The notes beneath the pieces were generated by a model. The model was not told where the DNA came from. It did no database searches and worked only from the letters and a program-made list of their open reading frames with translations. The translations under genes and the position numbers were made by a program. 64,000 bases of DNA from assembly GCA_963662155.1 (NCBI GenBank), contig OY759262.1, positions 10,891,000-10,954,999 of the forward strand, given 5' to 3'. Positions 22,991 through 33,510 of this stretch are shown piece after piece. How positions within the stretch are numbered: position 1 is the first letter of the stretch; each line of letters begins with the position of its first letter. This DNA comes from Lamellibrachia columna (Eukaryota > Annelida > Polychaeta > Sabellida > Siboglinidae).

Positions 22991-23470
22991 ATTATAGGGG
23001 ACTTGTGCGATTTTGCCATTATAACTATAGTTTTGCCTAAATTTGATACCTCAGTGCTTTAGTTCCATGGCACATACCAGGGTGCTATTTGGCCCTAAAA
23101 ATGATCTAAGATAGAACATTTTTGTAACATAAATATGCCTGGGATCATATTGAATGATGGAACTAAAGCACGGACTCCTGTGACTGAGCACAGCTCAACT
23201 CTATTTCAGATCCTCCACTATGAAAACAATCTGCGTAAGTCAGCTAAATCAAATATCAATGACTGCACATACCTCTCAAACGAAACTTCTTTGCAGATCG
23301 CTGCACACTGGCTCTAAATGTATTGCTAACGGACGTGTGGTAGAACCCATTTGCAAGGAAATAAAACATGTGATCGAAGCGTGGTGAATCCGCAGTCAGA
23401 CCCACACTGGCCACAGCCACAGGCATCGTTTAAAACTGAAAAATGACTTAACATTGTAGGTATATAATAT
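22990..23470. other. No gene recognised
   Basis: This is single-copy-looking sequence between two LINE remnants. A short plus ORF (23135-23317) is unsupported. Confidence 0.25.
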
Positions 23471-23474
23471 AAAT

Positions 23475-23510
23475 CACACACGCACGTGCGCGTGCACACA
23501 GACACACACA
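23475..23510. repeat. (CA)n-type microsatellite at the 5' truncation point of a LINE
   Basis: CACACACGCACGTGCGCGTG and then CACACAGACACACACA directly precede the first recognisable endonuclease residues of the plus-strand LINE. Confidence 0.8.
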
Positions 23511-24967
23511 AAACTGGTACACACTCTCAGAGAATACTAATAGCCCAGACACTAAATTTAAAGAAGGAATAAGAGATAATTTCCTCTTCCAACATGTCAC
23601 ACTCCCAACAAGGGGGCAATTAGGAAATAAATCGAACATTCTTGATTTAGTTTTTCACCAATGAAAAAGATATGATAGATGATATAGTGTATAAAAGCCC
23701 ACTTGGTAAGAGTGATCACTCTGTCCTCATCACTACATTTAGGTGCTATGCAGAAATAGCAAGCCATACACGACTTAAATAATATTAAGACCAAGGGGAT
23801 TATAATAGTATGAAGACGAAACTAGACCACACAGACTGGCGAGATACTTGGCACGAGCACTATAAACCATCAATGGTTAGGTTTTAAAGAATATATTAAA
23901 AAGATAGAGGATGAATTCATCCCTCATCGACTTGTGAGAAATATTAACAAACATAAAGGAAAAGTACCCCTAAACAAGAAATCAGTAAAAATTTTTTAGA
24001 AAAAACACATTTTATGGAAACGTTATATGGAGACAAAAGAAGGAAAATACTATATTGAATATTGTAGGGCTAGAAATCAAGTCCGTAAATTAACGAGGAG
24101 GATACAGAAGGAATTTGAGATGAAGCTAGCAACAGAATCTAAGACAAACCCAAAAGCAGTATGGAAATATATGAACTCCAAAACCAAGAATCGGGAAGGT
24201 GTTTCAGATCTGAACACAGACCCATAAGATCCTAAATCTAGACTCACAGATTCTGATAGGGAAAAGGCAGATGTCCTAGGAAATTTTTTGTCAAGTGTTT
24301 TTACTATAGAGCCAGATGGTGATATCCCTCATATTCCACCAGTGAAGTTAAGGCACAACATGGAAGAATTGACTATTGATGAGGAAATGATTAAAAAAAG
24401 GCTTGATAACCTTAATGTGTGTAAATCGGTAGGGCCAGATGGTGTTCCTCCTAGGTTGTTGAAAGAGCTATCTAATCATTTATGTAAACCACTAGCTAGG
24501 CTATTTAATAATTCACTGGCTGTGGGTGAACTACCAAAGGAATGGAAACAGGGAAGGATCTCAGCCATATTTAAGAAGGGTAATCGAAAAAACGTAGGAA
24601 ATTACAGACCAGTCAGCTTAACAAGTATAATATGTAAATGTATGGAACAATGTGTCAAAGATCATATTGTCAATCATATGATTAGGAAAAAATAATTTAG
24701 TACGCAACAATTTGGTTTTATTAAAGGTCGATCTACGGTACTCCAATTATTAAATGTTATTGACTCATGGACCAAAGCTTTAGATAGAGGGGAATTTGTA
24801 GACGTTGTATATTTGGACTTCATTTAAGCATTTGACACAGTCCCTCACAAAAGATTGATAGGCAAACTTAAATCGTATGGTATAGAGTATTACACACTAA
24901 GATGGATCCAGGCGTTCTTGTCTGACCGGGTACAGCAGGTCAATGTAAATGGGACAAATTCTGAGTG
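23510..24967 (+). mobile_element. Older 5'-truncated jockey-superfamily LINE, left part (interrupted by a nested element)
   Basis: The plus strand begins inside the endonuclease (NWYTLSENTN, then IRDNFLFQHVTLPTRG and ILDLVFHQ followed by a stop). It continues with linker frames at 24027-24227 and the RT fingers at 24288-24695 (VGPDGVPPRLLKEL, FKKGNRKNVGNYRPVSLTS). RT continues as DVVYLDF, stop, AFDTVPH, where the Lys of the usual QKAFD has become a stop at about 24826. The sequence breaks at 24967 and resumes at 29825. Many stops and shifts show it is inactive. Confidence 0.85.
24964..24967. repeat. Target-site duplication AGTG, left copy
   Basis: AGTG lies just before the 3' tail of the nested LINE and again at 29821-29824. 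Removing the insert together with one AGTG restores an uninterrupted RT reading (NGTNSE then W-A-N-I-T-S-G-I-P-Q-G). Confidence 0.75.
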
Positions 24968-25066
24968 ATTTAACAAGATTTAACAAGATTTGCCATCCAA
25001 GCCAAAGGCCCAGATGGCAAGTGGACAAGGAAGCCATTGGCTTATCGAGAGTCCAACAATGTTCAC

Positions 25067-27940
25067 CTACTTATAACCCGCCCTCCTGATATATGTGTCA
25101 ACCTTGTTTTTAAACATATTCACGCTGGTAGCAGTTACACAATCTGTAGACAATTTGTTCCATTCATTTATTGTCCTCTGTGAGAACGAGTGCTTCCTGA
25201 TGTCCAATCTACATTGATCCTTTACTAATTTTACCTCATGTCCTCTAGTTCTGCTATCCTTCTTGAGTGAGAAAAACATATTTCTATCAATAATTTCATA
25301 CCCATTCAATATCTTAAAAACTTCAATCTGATCTCCTCTTAACCTCCTTGTCTCTAGAGTTGTTAAACCACATTCTTTCAGGCGTTCTTCATAACTAAGG
25401 TCTCTAAGTTCTGGAATCATTTTAGTTGCTCTCCTTTGTATGCGTTCAAGCGTATCTATATCCTTCTTACGATATGGTCTCCATGCTTGTATACAGTATT
25501 CTAAATGAGGTCTAACTATTGCTTTATAAAGAGGTATAATTAACTTTTTTCCCTTGTATGTTATGTTTCTTCTAATCAATCCAAGAATTTGATTACCCTT
25601 TGAAGCTGCAATACCACACTGCTCTGAAACTTTCATATCAGCGCTTATTGTAACTCCTAAGTCCTTTTCTTTTACAGTAGTACCCAGAACAGTATCTCCC
25701 ATTTTATAGTTTACATTCAAGTTCCCATGTCCTGTATGTAGGCATTTACATTTCCCAAAATTGAACAGCATCTGCCATTTCTCAGACCATTTCACTAATC
25801 TGTCTAGATCGTTTTGTAAATGTTGTTTATCACCATCAGTATTAACCTTTCTAAACAGTTTTGTGTCATCCGCAAATTTCAGTACGTTACTTGTTATACT
25901 GTCGTCCAAGTCATTGATATAAATTAAGAATAATATAGGTCCTAGTACTGACCCTTGAGGTACCCCACTCAAAACCGATTTCCAATTTGAAACTTCTCCA
26001 TCTACTACAACTCGTTGTCTTCTGTCAGTCAGCCATTGTTCTATCCAGTCAGTTATGCTATCCCCGATACCATGGGCTTTTAATTTAAGTAGCAATCTTT
26101 GATGTGGCACTTTGTCAAAAGCTTTCTGAAAATCTAAGTAGATAATATCTACTGGCGATCCCACGTCTATCCACTTAGTGATTTCTTCCAAAAAACATAA
26201 CATATTTGTTAAGCATGACCTTGCTTTAAGGAATCCATGTTGAGATGAATTTAATAATTTATGCTTAACGAGGAAGTCCACCATATGGTCTTTAATTAAC
26301 CTTTCTAATAATTTACAAATCACTGACGTTAAACTCACTGGTCTGTAATTCTCTGACTTATTTCTCGAACCCTTTTTAAATAATGGTATGATGTTTGCTT
26401 CTTTCCATTCAAACGGAACAACTCCCTCTTTTAATGACAAGTTGAATACTCTTGCAAGTGGTATACTGATTTGATCTACTGTTTCCATTAGTAATTTTGG
26501 AGGAATCCCATCCACTCCCGGTGATTTGTTATCCTTCATTGCCCTTATTTTCTTAGCTACCAATTCTGGAGTTACAACTAACGGTCCTAAATATTCAGAT
26601 TTAGCCCCCTGAAATTTAGCATCAGCAACTGGTAATGAACTAATATCTTCCTTGGTAAACACTGAACTGAAGTAACCATTTAGGTCTTCCGCCATTAAAA
26701 AACCCTGTGATATTATATTTCCAGCACTGTCTTCTAGAGGTCCAACCTTGTCTTGTACATTTTGTTTACTCCTGACATATGCATAAAAACTCTTGCTGTC
26801 ATTTTTTATGTTACATGCCAGTTTTTGCTCATAGCTTCTTTTAGATTGTCTGATTTCAGTTGTAGCTGCATTAAGTGCCTCTTTGTATTTTGCATAGTCT
26901 TCTTCCTTTCTGGTACGCCTATAAACCCTCCACATAGTTTGTTTTAGCATTATTTTTCTAATAGCCTCTTTTGACAAATGTTTCTTTCTACACCGTTTTC
27001 CTTGTTTTCGGAAGGGAACAAATTTATCGATGATACTCTCAATTTCATATTTAAGAATGTTCCAGCATTCAATTGCGGTCTTATTCATCAGCATGTTATT
27101 CCAATCTAGCTGTGCTAAGTATTTTCTCATATCTTTGTAGTTACCTTTGTGGAAGTTTCTCTTGTACGTTTTCTTATTTTTACTTTCTGATTTTACATTG
27201 ATGTCAAAATGTATTTGATTATGGTCACTATTACCCAATGGTTCAATTATTTTTACATTGTCCACTAATTCTTTTTGTGATGACAAAACTATATCTAATA
27301 CATTTTCTCCCCTGGTTGGTTCTAGTACGTGCTGAGTAAGAAAGCTATCCTGGATTAAACATAGAAATTGTTGATCCTCAATCCCTGTGCTCTCTAGAGA
27401 ATTCCATTGTATGTGTCCATGGTTAAAATCTCCCATTATGATACATTCCCCTTTACTAACTTCCTTTATAGCGTTTTTTATTTTTGTGTTGTCCTCTTCG
27501 TTTATGTTTGGACTTCGGTAAACTAATCCAATAGTTAATTTTGAATTTCCTGAAACAATTTTGCACCAAACAGCTTCATCGCAATCTGCTTCCCTTTCTA
27601 GTTTTATTTCATAAGCCTGAATAGATTCTTTAACATATAAAATAACTCCCCCGCCCCTTCTTCCTATTCGATCTTTCCTAAACATTACGTATCCTGTCAG
27701 TCCTAATTCAGCATCTGTAATATCTATGTTGGCCCATGATTCAGTTATACCAATTATGTGAGGGTCAATATCTTCTACCATAATGTTTAATTCGTTTTTC
27801 TTATTTACTATGCTCCTTGCATTTAAACATACGCATATATAACCTTTTTCAGAGATGTTTTTCGGATGATTTGATATTGGTTTATCTGTGCTAGTGGCCT
27901 CTTGTTCTGCTTGAGACACCTCTAGGTAACCCCCCTGCAC
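25067..27940 (-). CDS. LINE ORF2: APE-type endonuclease and reverse transcriptase
   Basis: The 957 residues counted from the GTG codon at 27940 are intact. The product nicks target DNA and copies the element RNA at the nick. Endonuclease motifs are N40 (CLNARS), E67 (GITESW), GDFN with D171 and N173, and SDHNQIHFD with D239 and H240. RT motifs are FKKGSRNKSENYRPVSLTS (521-539), YLDFQKAFDKVPH with D603, GVPQGSVLGPILF (659-671), FADD with D691 and D692, and KDLGVTIS (759-766). The conserved C-terminal block ends RRAGYK. No ATG occurs before M54, which lies after N40. The frame stays open upstream into ORF1 in the -1 phase. Translation is therefore probably by -1 frameshifting or another non-AUG route. 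Position 27940 is only the nominal start. Confidence 0.9.
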   Translation of the reverse strand: MQGGYLEVSQAEQEATSTDKPISNHPKNISEKGYICVCLNARSIVNKKNELNIMVEDIDPHIIGITESWANIDITDAELGLTGYVMFRKDRIGRRGGGVILYVKESIQAYEIKLEREADCDEAVWCKIVSGNSKLTIGLVYRSPNINEEDNTKIKNAIKEVSKGECIIMGDFNHGHIQWNSLESTGIEDQQFLCLIQDSFLTQHVLEPTRGENVLDIVLSSQKELVDNVKIIEPLGNSDHNQIHFDINVKSESKNKKTYKRNFHKGNYKDMRKYLAQLDWNNMLMNKTAIECWNILKYEIESIIDKFVPFRKQGKRCRKKHLSKEAIRKIMLKQTMWRVYRRTRKEEDYAKYKEALNAATTEIRQSKRSYEQKLACNIKNDSKSFYAYVRSKQNVQDKVGPLEDSAGNIISQGFLMAEDLNGYFSSVFTKEDISSLPVADAKFQGAKSEYLGPLVVTPELVAKKIRAMKDNKSPGVDGIPPKLLMETVDQISIPLARVFNLSLKEGVVPFEWKEANIIPLFKKGSRNKSENYRPVSLTSVICKLLERLIKDHMVDFLVKHKLLNSSQHGFLKARSCLTNMLCFLEEITKWIDVGSPVDIIYLDFQKAFDKVPHQRLLLKLKAHGIGDSITDWIEQWLTDRRQRVVVDGEVSNWKSVLSGVPQGSVLGPILFLIYINDLDDSITSNVLKFADDTKLFRKVNTDGDKQHLQNDLDRLVKWSEKWQMLFNFGKCKCLHTGHGNLNVNYKMGDTVLGTTVKEKDLGVTISADMKVSEQCGIAASKGNQILGLIRRNITYKGKKLIIPLYKAIVRPHLEYCIQAWRPYRKKDIDTLERIQRRATKMIPELRDLSYEERLKECGLTTLETRRLRGDQIEVFKILNGYEIIDRNMFFSLKKDSRTRGHEVKLVKDQCRLDIRKHSFSQRTINEWNKLSTDCVTATSVNMFKNKVDTYIRRAGYK

Positions 27941-27942
27941 TT

Positions 27943-29265
27943 CTAGTTTAAAGAATGTTTACTTCCAAAAACATTTGTCATTGTACCCAAGTCGCTATCT
28001 ACTGCTGCTGAAAGTTTGTCCGCGAATACTGCCGCCCCCTTTCCACTTAAATGAAGCCCATCCTTCATGTACATATCTGCCCTCCCAACAAAACTTCCCC
28101 ATAAATCCACAAATCCAACTTCCTCTTCCCTACACAGCCTCTGGACTAACATGTTAATTGCCATCCCCCGACAATTTCGATATTTGTGACCCCTCCTGCC
28201 CATTACAGGTAAAATCCCTGACAGTATTACCTGCTCAACCCGCGTCTGTTTTAGTGTTCTGACCAACTGCCTATATTTCCTAACTATGGCAGTTGTACCC
28301 TCCCTCTCTACGTTATTTGTCCCTACGTGTACTAAAACAGATCCACCCTTACCCGAGCCTACGATGTTTTTTACCCTCTCAGTTATCGCCTCTATTTTGG
28401 CTCCAGGCAAGCAGACCACCACATCATCTCCCTTGTTTAAGACTCTGTCGGTCTTCCTAACTATCGAATCCCCCACAAACACCCTCGCTCTCTTCCTCAC
28501 CCCCTCTATCACTGCTGCAGAATAACTCTTCCTTTCGATCCCCTCCATCACATTCTGTCCTGACCCCTTCCCTCCTGTCTCCCCCACTTCCCACTCCTTT
28601 GCTCTTGTCTCTCCCACTCCCCTCTCCTTCACTCCGGTTGTTTTCCCTTCCGTCTCCCCCACTCCCTTCTCCTTCCCTCCTGTCTCCCCTACTCCCCTCT
28701 CCTTCCCTCCGGTTGTTTTCCCTCCCGTCTCCCCCACTCCCTTCTCCTTCCCTCCTGTCGCCGCTACTCCCCTCTCCTTCACTCCGGTTGTCTTCCCTCC
28801 CGTCTCCCCCACTCCCTTCTCCTTCCCTCCTGTCTCCCCTACTCCCATCTCCTTCACTCTGGTTGTCTTCCCTTCCGTTCCTTTCCTTCCCGTCTCCTTA
28901 CGTCCTGTCTCCCTATGACCTGTCACCTTCCCTCCTCTCAGCTTCCTCCCAGGCTGAGGTGAGCTCTCCCTAGCATCTCTTGTGTCTTTCGACACTTTAT
29001 CGTCTACAGTTCCCCCACCGGAACTACTGGCACAACTCCCCTGTTCCCTTCCCACCATTGCCACAACGAGCAGCCTCAGCTCTTCCAACTCCACCTCTAG
29101 TTCCTTCATCCGTGCGCATCCCCTACACTCAAAACTAAAACTATCTGCCTGGACCTCAGCCCAGGACTTCTCGCACCCAGACTTGACGAAATCCACCCAG
29201 TTGCTGCAACTGCCACAAATTAAATGCCTTGTGGCCTTTAACTGCCGTTTGCACGGCGCCATCAT
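27943..29265 (-). CDS. LINE ORF1: zinc-finger-like N-terminus, Gly/Lys/Thr repeat, SGNH esterase
   Basis: The 440-residue ORF1 is intact from the ATG at 29265. Residues 17-50 hold two CxxC pairs (C17/C20 and C47/C50) like a treble-clef or PHD-type finger, followed by a short coiled segment (MKELEVELEELRLL). Residues 110-235 are a repeat of GGKEKGVGETGGKTTGVKER-type units. Residues 260-430 form an SGNH hydrolase domain with Ser267 in GDS, Gly288, Asn317 in GTNN, and Asp402 and His405 in DGLHLS, so all catalytic blocks are present. Esterase ORF1 proteins are established in CR1/L2-type elements and are thought to act in RNP or membrane interaction. The start is preceded by stops and matches copy 2. 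Confidence 0.85.
   Translation of the reverse strand: MMAPCKRQLKATRHLICGSCSNWVDFVKSGCEKSWAEVQADSFSFECRGCARMKELEVELEELRLLVVAMVGREQGSCASSSGGGTVDDKVSKDTRDARESSPQPGRKLRGGKVTGHRETGRKETGRKGTEGKTTRVKEMGVGETGGKEKGVGETGGKTTGVKERGVAATGGKEKGVGETGGKTTGGKERGVGETGGKEKGVGETEGKTTGVKERGVGETRAKEWEVGETGGKGSGQNVMEGIERKSYSAAVIEGVRKRARVFVGDSIVRKTDRVLNKGDDVVVCLPGAKIEAITERVKNIVGSGKGGSVLVHVGTNNVEREGTTAIVRKYRQLVRTLKQTRVEQVILSGILPVMGRRGHKYRNCRGMAINMLVQRLCREEEVGFVDLWGSFVGRADMYMKDGLHLSGKGAAVFADKLSAAVDSDLGTMTNVFGSKHSLN
27946..27952 (-). promoter_or_regulatory. Candidate -1 ribosomal frameshift site TTTAAAC at the ORF1/ORF2 junction
   Basis: On the minus strand the end of ORF1 reads T-TTA-AAC-TAG, a canonical X-XXY-YYZ heptamer directly followed by the ORF1 stop. 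Slipping back one base makes the next codons CTA-GAA-GTG-CAG, the ORF2 frame. The same seven bases and phase occur in the second copy at 58139-58145. A G-rich stretch (GTGCAGGGGGGTTACC) follows. I could not establish a stable downstream stem or pseudoknot by eye. Confidence 0.6.
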
Positions 29266-29820
29266 ACAATTTATTTTTAATTAGTTTGCTACGTTAGCCT
29301 TGAATAAGGCTGTTTTTGTGATCAAAAGAACACTTTAGGCTAAAAATCCTGCCACCTGGCGAATACGGAGAACACTGTGTAACAAAACAACGAAGTCAGT
29401 GTGTACTAATTTACGCTAAAATCCTGCTGTTAATTCCTTTTTACCGAAAACGTTGACTACCACTATGTCATATATTACCTTATGTATGTAATTTAAGTAA
29501 ATAGATCACTTTATATATATATATATTAGCCAATGTAAACTATTCACTATGCTATCTCAATTTTCGAATAGTAAACAACCCTATTATCGCTCGCTGAATT
29601 CCCCGACAGAATCCGAAACTAACTTACTCTAAAATACTCCCTCTGACTAATAATTAACAAAACCTGTTTCCTAATATATGTCTACAATACGTTTGTGTAT
29701 AATATATATTCAATAGTAATACTTATTCTATTTGATATACCGCGTTTTTCTGTAAATGATCTACACCAAATTCAAGTCGCTGCACCAAGTCCAAGTAGCC
29801 GGAAAATATTATTGCCGGAA

Positions 29821-29824
29821 AGTG
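29821..29824. repeat. Target-site duplication AGTG, right copy
   Basis: This matches 24964-24967 and flanks the 5' end of the nested element. Confidence 0.7.
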
Positions 29825-30885
29825 GGCAAATATAACAAGTGGTATTCCACAGGGCAGTGTCTTAGGACCGATCCTATTTGTTTTATACATAAATGATCTT
29901 CCTGAGAATATAGTTTCAAATGTATATATGTTTGCGGATGATACAAAGATTTTCTAAACGATTACTAGTCCACATGACCAGCGTACACTACAGAACGACT
30001 TAGATTATTTAACATTTTGGTCAAGTAAATGGTTATTAAGGTTCCACCCAGATAAATGTAATTTAATGCACGTAGGGAAAACAATACAGCAAGAGTATGC
30101 ATACAACCTGAAGATAGATAATACTGCCCATGAATTAGGAGGAATAGAAGAACAAAAAGACATTGGGGTTATAATTGATTAAAACCTAGAATTTGATAAA
30201 CACATCAACCAAAAAATAAACAAAGCAAATAGTATCATGGCAGTTATTAGAAGGTCCTTTACAATCCTAAATCAACATAATTTGGTGCCATTATATAAAG
30301 CTTTAGTTAGGAGTCATCTAGATTATGCAATATCAACATGGTCCCCTTATAAACAGAAATACAAAGATGCCATCGAAAATGTGCAAAGACGCGCAACAAA
30401 ACAGCTTCCTGGTATGAAGAATATTTCTTACGAAGAAAGACTTCAGAGATTGAAACTTCCTACACTTGCATATAGACAAACTCGTGGTGATATGATTGAG
30501 GTATATAAACTGCTCCATGGGAAATATGACAGTGATGTATCTAACATTGTCAAGCTGCACAAAGACAGTGATACAAAGGAAGGAACAAGGGGTCATAGTT
30601 TGAAATTGTTTATAGAAAATGCTTGTACAAATGTTAGAAAATAAAGCTTCTCACTTAGAGTTACCAGATTATGGAATGATCTACCGGAAGTAGTTGTAAC
30701 TGCCCCAAGTGTCAACTCATTTAAAAAACCGCCTAGATAGACATTGGAGTACTGAGGAGTTTCTCTACAACTACAAAGCTGCCTTGCCAGGAAGTCGTAG
30801 AAAATTCCAAGGGATAATTGAAGATCTGACCACCGAGGCCACCGCCTACGGTCAGGAAGAACCTAAGTAAACCTAAGTTAGTAAA
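29825..30885 (+). mobile_element. Older jockey-superfamily LINE, right part
   Basis: The plus strand resumes with ITSGIPQGSVLGPILFVLYI, then FADDTKIF followed by a stop, an in-frame stop near 30180, and the C-terminal block at 30237-30644 (MAVIRRSFTI, LVRSHLDYAISTWSPYKQK, NVQRRATKQLPGM). A final block RLWNDLPEVVV lies beyond a stop near 30643. The element ends about 30880 with tandem AACCTAAGT-like repeats, a CR1/L2-style tail different from that of the nested element. Confidence 0.85.
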
Positions 30886-31377
30886 TATCGGAGTAAAAAT
30901 CCAGACTTATGGACAATGCTGATCAAACACGTAGAATTAGAAGTGCCTCGGGCACTGGTTGGTTACCACGTGTTCACTAGGCGCGCGTTTTTTATATTTG
31001 AGTTGGTCAAAGTATATCAACTAGAACCACGTTATAATATATAATAATAATAATGTTTTATTTCAGGCAAGAGCCCATAATATTATAAATACATACAGGT
31101 AAAAAAAAAACATACATATACACACATGATGAACAATAGAGGTACATGTAGTGTGAAAAATATACATATATAAATATATATACATGATGTGTAGTAAAAT
31201 ATATATATAAGATAAGGATACAAAATATATTTGTATAAAAGTACAAACATCATGAATTAAAAGCATACAATTGATCAATCCAATGTTTAATCAATGGACT
31301 TTGATAATAAATAAATGAAGATAATTCACAAAAAGTATATTGTCGGATTTTTCCAACCGGCATAAAAGGCTAAAAAT

Positions 31378-32361
31378 TTATGAGCGAATACGTTCATTAA
31401 AGGATTTAACATAATTAGTAGCGAACATATGGCTTGCAGTACAGCGGGGTGACAGGTTGTGTATAATTCTAAAACTGTTGTTATAAGCGACAGTAATACC
31501 TTTCAGACTCTGTTTTTTAAAATGACACCAAAGACTTGAGGTGTACATTGAACCACAGTATGAATTAAATAAAGTTGTTTTAATGGAATTGTTGCATAAG
31601 TAAAATTTTCGGGCTAAAGCATTTGCCTGAGCATAGATACATCTTTTCTGCCTGGCAATATCGTCATCATCAATAAGGTTATTGTTTACAATATGGCCAA
31701 GGTATTTACATTTCTCAGTGTAAGGTAGTGTATGGTTATTGATAACAACAGGATGAATATTTTTCTTGTCCCTAGGTTTGTTATCAATAACCATACAGAC
31801 AGATTTTTTGGCATTGTACGTTATATCAAACATATTGCCATACTTGGCACAACAATCGGTGAGTTTTCTCAACCCCGCAACACTAGGTGAAAAAACACAA
31901 AGGTCATCGGCATACACCATATGATCCATTATGGTTCCTGCATAAAGACAACCAATTTGTAATTTATTCAAATTTACACTTAAGTCATCCATGTAAACGT
32001 TAAAAAGATGTGGAGAAAGGATTCCACCCTGCTTAACACCGTTTGAAATGGTAAAACAGTCTGAGAAGCTACAACACCATCTGACAGTGAATTTCTGGGT
32101 TCTGTACCAGTAATAAAGAATGCGAACAATAAAAGAAGGACATCCCCGGTCAATTAGTTTGGTGAATAGCTTACTATGATTGACTTTGTCAAAGGCCTTA
32201 GAGGCATCCAGCATGGTAACATACATAGATGAGCCATTTGCTATGTAGTGTCGAAAGAGTTCTTTTAATAAAAATATGAGCATTTCAGTTGAGTGATGCT
32301 TTTTAAATCCAAATTGGTTTACACATGTAGATAAAAAAGTAGAAACCCTGGATAACATCAA
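31378..32361 (-). pseudogene. RT core and C-terminus of the decayed LINE
   Basis: The longest surviving frame (327 residues) contains FGFKKHHSTE, MLDASKAFDKVNH with its catalytic Asp, NGVKQGGILSPHLFNVYMDD and MVYADDLCVF with an intact YADD. It also has KSVCMV and KCKYLGHIV. It opens in mid-RT because the fingers lie in other frames upstream (32649-32437 and a middle piece). Confidence 0.8.
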
Positions 32362-32436
32362 GGATTCAAATAATTTACTAGCAATTGTGGCTAGAGCAAT
32401 GGGTCGGTAGTTATGTTATCAGACAGGTCACCCGCC

Positions 32437-33510
32437 TTATTTTTTATTATGGGGGCTATGATTATAATCATCATAGCATCCGGTAAAAAAACCATGAATT
32501 AACATGCTACTATATAAAAGTGACATGAGAACATGAAGTTTTTCATTCGCATATTTAAAATGTTCGTTACTTACACTATCATAACCCGGGGCTTTGCCTA
32601 CAGGCATTGCATATATTATATCTTGAATTTCCTTAACATTAACAATCATTTGAACATTAAGCTGTACATTGCTACAGTATTCATTAATCTTCTTGATGTT
32701 GACTGGAGAGCCAGGTAGAGTTAAGTAGGGATTGGTAATGATGAAGCCACATATTCTTTACATTTTCGACACCTGAAGCACCACCAACATTGCTAGGATT
32801 TGGCAACCTGGCGTTATTCATATGTTTTATGTCCTTCCAGAAGTTTTTGAAGTCATTATTACATAGTTTAGAAGCAAGTCTTTCAGCTTTAAGAATTTCA
32901 GCATTTTTTTCACATAGTCTTTTGTTGCGTTTAAAATGAGCACGTCTAACTTTCATTATATCATACAAGGGACCATGGCGAGGACTCCCAGCAGACCGCC
33001 AGAAGAGAAAGGATTCTCTAGCAGCTTGATGGGAGTCTCTGACTAGGTCATTCCAGCCTAGAACAGTATACTTAGAAGATGTGTTGTTAGCCTTACTAGG
33101 GATTACCTCGGCAGATTTTATAATATCATTGTAAAGATTGCTTAGCAAAGTGCGATGGGCTTCAACATTACAATTAGGGTTAGTACATCTTAAAACCTCA
33201 TGAGGTACATCAATAGCAGATAAAAGCAAACCGGTTTGTTATGATAGTTATGGAGATCCTGGGGGGAGGCAGCATTCCACACAGGATGAGGTGCGTGAAT
33301 TTGCTCCTGTATGGTGGCTTCAGGGGAAGGTAATAACTTGACATATAGGGAAAAGCATAGAGGTAAGTGGTCGGAAGAGACACAATCATATTTAACTTCC
33401 ATATCAGATATTGATGAGTGATTAGAGTGGGTGGTGAACACGTGGTCGAGCCAGCTCCTTGAGCCGTGCGCATCACTAACATATGTAAAAGCATCAGAGG
33501 GGAGAAGCAA
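32437..33510 (-). pseudogene. Linker and endonuclease/RT junction pieces of the same LINE
   Basis: Three frames cover this stretch. One at 33510-33190 holds the endonuclease end (GSRSWLDHVFTT, SSDHLPLCFS). One at 33229-32684 holds the linker (GWNDLVRDSHQAARESFLFW, KNFWKDIKHMNN). One at 32649-32437 holds the RT fingers (GKAPGYDSVSNEHFKYA). They are consecutive parts of one former ORF2. Confidence 0.75.

Larger units (their letters stand above)
24968..29820 (-). mobile_element. Intact CR1/L2-type LINE, about 4.85 kb, nested in an older LINE
   Basis: On the minus strand the element has a 5' leader of about 550 bp (29820-29266), ORF1 (29265-27943), ORF2 (27940-25067 plus an upstream in-frame extension) and a short 3' UTR. 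The tail is two copies of the 10-mer AAATCTTGTT, of the kind CR1/L2 elements use instead of poly(A). It is flanked by AGTG. ORF1 with a zinc-finger-like N-terminus and an SGNH esterase, and ORF2 with APE-type endonuclease and RT, fit the CR1/L2 group of the jockey superfamily. Neither frame has a stop or shift, so recent insertion and possible competence are inferred. A perfect hairpin (AGCCTT-GAAT-AAGGCT) lies in the leader near 29296. Confidence 0.85.

Noticed and set aside
28599..28973. Plus-strand ORF of Leu/Pro/Ser repeats
   Set aside because: It is the antisense shadow of the Gly/Lys/Thr repeat in the LINE ORF1; the sense strand has a recognisable protein.
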